This document shows, one piece after another, positions 62,225 to 64,000 of a DNA stretch of 64,000 bases (position 1 is the first letter of the stretch; every line of letters starts with the position of its first letter). Below the pieces are notes generated by a model, which saw nothing but the letters and a program-made list of their open reading frames with translations, made no database searches and had not been told where the DNA came from. Made by a program: the position numbers and the translations under genes. Origin of the DNA: Chitinophaga sp. Ak27 (GTDB lineage Bacteria > Bacteroidota > Bacteroidia > Chitinophagales > Chitinophagaceae); contig NZ_JABAOB010000008.1 of assembly GCF_012726295.1 (NCBI RefSeq), positions 1 through 64,000 on the forward strand, given 5' to 3'.

Positions 62225-62803
62225 ATGATTTTGCCAATAGTAGCATATGGGCACCCGGTATTAAGAAAAGTAGCGGAAGACATTACGCCCGATTATCCTG
62301 GTCTGAAGGAATTGATTGAAAATATGTGGTCTACCATGTACGGTTCCAATGGCGTAGGCATTGCAGCCCCACAGGTAAATAAAGCAATACGGTTGTTTGT
62401 AGTGGATAGCGAGCAGATTATTAATAACCTGGAAGAAGAGGAGAAAGACGACTATCCCGGCGACAACGGTGTAAAGGGAGTATTTATCAATGCACATATA
62501 GTGGAAACCGGTGGAAAAGAATGGGCCTATAACGAAGGTTGCCTGAGCATTCCCAAAGTACGCGAAGATGTAAACCGTGCGGAAACAGTGACCTTAAGCT
62601 ATGTAGATGAAAACTTTACACCACATGTGAAAACATTTACAGGTGTTACCGCCAGGGTAATCCTTCACGAATATGACCACATTGATGGGGTGTTATTTAT
62701 CGATCACCTGAAACCCCTGAAACGCAGAATGCTGAAAAGTAAACTCGACGATATCTCCAAAGGCAAAATCAGGGTGGATTACAAGATGACGTTCCCTAAA
62801 TAG
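62225..62803 (+). CDS. def: Peptide deformylase
   Basis: A 192-residue metalloenzyme that removes the formyl group from new proteins. Motif 1 is GVGIAAPQV (Gln50), motif 2 is EGCLSIP (Cys106), and motif 3 is HEYDH (His148, Glu149, His152). ATG 62225 gives MILPIVAYGHPVLRK; TTG 62219 is an alternative two codons upstream. An acidic insert (EEEKDDYPGDNG) lies before motif 2. Confidence 0.95.
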   Translation: MILPIVAYGHPVLRKVAEDITPDYPGLKELIENMWSTMYGSNGVGIAAPQVNKAIRLFVVDSEQIINNLEEEEKDDYPGDNGVKGVFINAHIVETGGKEWAYNEGCLSIPKVREDVNRAETVTLSYVDENFTPHVKTFTGVTARVILHEYDHIDGVLFIDHLKPLKRRMLKSKLDDISKGKIRVDYKMTFPK

Positions 62804-62807
62804 GAAA

Positions 62808-62815
62808 TAATTTTG
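62808..62815 (+). promoter_or_regulatory. Putative -7 element (TAATTTTG) of the ECF sigma gene
   Basis: TAATTTTG matches TAnnTTTG, 59 nt before the TTG start at 62875. No matching -33 TTTG was seen. Confidence 0.35.
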
Positions 62816-62874
62816 TAATGTAAAGAAAACCTGTTATTTTGGTATTATAAAGTATAACATCCATATCCTCAACC

Positions 62875-63426
62875 TTGGGAGCTACCTTAACATACACTGA
62901 AGTAGAGCTGATTCAGGGCCTTTTGGCCAGGGAGGAAAAGATATTTACCTACCTATACGATCACTATTCACCCGCTTTATACGGTGTAGCCCTCAAGGTA
63001 GTAGGCGAAGAAGCTGCTGCTGGGGATGTACTGCAAGAAGTGTTCGTAAAAATATGGCGTAATATAGACCGTTATGATCCCTCAAAAGGCCGCCTGTTCA
63101 CCTGGATGCTAAACATAACACGCAACACAGCGATAGATAGTCTCCGATCCAAAAACCACAAGTTAGATCAACGGATACAGGATGTCAACAGTGCATCACT
63201 GGTATACGAGCCGCAACTGGCAGTTCACTTATCTGTAGATCACCTCGGCCTGAGTAAGGTGATAGAACAGTTACAGAAAGATCAGCGCATTATTATTGAT
63301 ATGGCTTATTTTAAGGGTCATACACAGGAAGAAATAGCCAAATCTCTTGAAATACCTTTAGGAACCGTGAAGACCCGCATGCGCAACGCTATTATCCAAT
63401 TGAGAACACTCTTAAAACAGTTGTAA
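62875..63426 (+). CDS. ECF RNA polymerase sigma factor (RpoE-like)
   Basis: A 183-residue ECF sigma factor. Region 2 is FTYLYDHYSPALYGVALKVV through DVLQEVFVKIWRNIDRY, and region 4 is LQKDQRIIIDMAYFKGHTQEEIAKSLEIPLGTVKTRMRNAIIQLR in part. The start is TTG 62875; no ATG lies near. It is followed after 12 nt by an anti-sigma gene, so the two form a signal pair, probably for envelope or oxidative stress. Confidence 0.88.
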   Translation: MGATLTYTEVELIQGLLAREEKIFTYLYDHYSPALYGVALKVVGEEAAAGDVLQEVFVKIWRNIDRYDPSKGRLFTWMLNITRNTAIDSLRSKNHKLDQRIQDVNSASLVYEPQLAVHLSVDHLGLSKVIEQLQKDQRIIIDMAYFKGHTQEEIAKSLEIPLGTVKTRMRNAIIQLRTLLKQL

Positions 63427-63438
63427 TACGGAAACATA

Positions 63439-64000
63439 GTGGATGTACAACGCTACATATCATCTGGAATTCTTGAAAGCTACGTTTTTGGCATGTTGCC
63501 GGAAGCAGAACGTAGCGAAGTAGAGGCTATCGTAGGACAATATCCTGATGTAAAAGCCGCTGTAAACTCGTTGCAGCTGGACAAGGAAAGATTTGTTCAG
63601 TTGTATGCCGTTTCACCTCCATCTGCTATTAAAGACAAGTTAACAGAAATTATTCGCCAGGAAAATACCCTGGAAGGCAATGAAAAGTTGCCGGAAGACT
63701 TACGTATCCCCAGCCACCAGCCTCCTGGTGAAAAAAAAAAGCCCGTAAAGGAAGCCGTAATTAAACAACTGCCGGTCGCCAGGAAAAAGGATGACCGCAA
63801 ATGGAAAATAATGACCGCCGCTATCGTGATTTTATTAATAGGTAGTGTGCTCCTGAATTTTTTCTTCTTCCAGAAATCCACCGACTATAAAAGCCGTTAC
63901 AAATCGTTGATTGCAACCAAAGAAAAACTGGAGGCAGAAAAACAGCGCGAAGCCTTAACCAGCGTCCACTCTCCGGCAGCTCCGGTAATAGATCCGCTGA
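63439..64000 (+). CDS. Anti-sigma factor, partial (cut by window end)
   Basis: Open frame starting GTG 63439 and still open at 64000, so at least 187 residues. The N terminus (DVQRYISSGILESYVFGMLPEAE in part) matches the zinc-free anti-sigma domain of RskA-like proteins. A single membrane helix (IMTAAIVILLIGSVLLNFFF, about residues 123-142) is followed by a coiled-coil-like stretch (KSLIATKEKLEAEKQRE). It would bind the ECF sigma factor encoded 12 nt upstream. The periplasmic C-terminal domain lies beyond the window. Confidence 0.8.
   Translation, partial: MDVQRYISSGILESYVFGMLPEAERSEVEAIVGQYPDVKAAVNSLQLDKERFVQLYAVSPPSAIKDKLTEIIRQENTLEGNEKLPEDLRIPSHQPPGEKKKPVKEAVIKQLPVARKKDDRKWKIMTAAIVILLIGSVLLNFFFFQKSTDYKSRYKSLIATKEKLEAEKQREALTSVHSPAAPVIDPL

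Noticed and set aside
1..64000. tRNA or rRNA genes and CRISPR arrays
   Set aside because: No cloverleaf-like segment, rRNA-like block or evenly spaced direct repeats were seen in the gaps between genes. A covariance-model search would be the decisive test.

Overview
The window looks like a chromosomal segment from a Bacteroidota bacterium, most likely of the Chitinophaga type. The evidence is three SusC/SusD outer-membrane pairs, a FecI/FecR sigma/anti-sigma pair, promoters of the TTTG-N19-TAnnTTTG type, and a 25-kb aryl-polyene (flexirubin-like) pigment operon. No rRNA, tRNA, CRISPR array, transposase or phage gene was recognised. The genus is inferred from gene content, not from a search.

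Layout. 1-7.2 kb: phosphohexomutase (minus strand, own terminator), then on the plus strand an LTA-synthase-like phosphotransferase, a methyltransferase, a PAP2 phosphatase, a ZIP metal transporter and a CNNM/CorC-type CBS membrane protein. 7.3-33.0 kb: a pigment operon of 25 tightly packed genes behind one consensus promoter. 33.0-37.5 kb: DUF6702-like and HupE/UreJ-like genes, a secreted M1 aminopeptidase and a secreted esterase. 37.7-49.7 kb (minus strand): an ECF sigma factor, a FecR anti-sigma factor and two tandem SusC/SusD pairs. 49.8-57.5 kb: AraC and LacI regulators and a third SusC/SusD pair. 57.6-64 kb: housekeeping genes (mutS, SpoU rRNA/tRNA methyltransferase, UbiA prenyltransferase, ruvX, peptide deformylase), then an ECF sigma factor and its anti-sigma factor, which is cut by the window end.

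How the pigment genes work together. A tyrosine ammonia-lyase makes 4-coumarate, a PaaK-like ligase activates it, and two acyl carrier proteins charged by the local AcpS carry the chain. Three ketosynthases with intact Cys-His-His residues, two degenerate ketosynthase-fold partners, a FabG-type reductase and a split dehydratase pair would build the conjugated polyene. A flavin halogenase and a methyltransferase probably decorate the aryl head. A LPLAT acyltransferase, a LolA-like carrier, a lipoprotein and a 1294-residue RND/MMPL-acyltransferase-methyltransferase fusion suggest transfer to a lipid and export to the outer membrane. The dialkylresorcinol genes that define flexirubins (DarA, DarB) are not in the window.

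The less expected signals are: the complementary loss of catalytic residues in the two dehydratases; the triple fusion protein; a family of long palindromic repeats (two copies sharing an 18-nt core); a perfect CG-centred palindrome in the leader of the LacI-linked susC; a terminator with no gene in front of it that may mark a small RNA; and very short or absent leaders in the divergent mutS/spoU promoter region.
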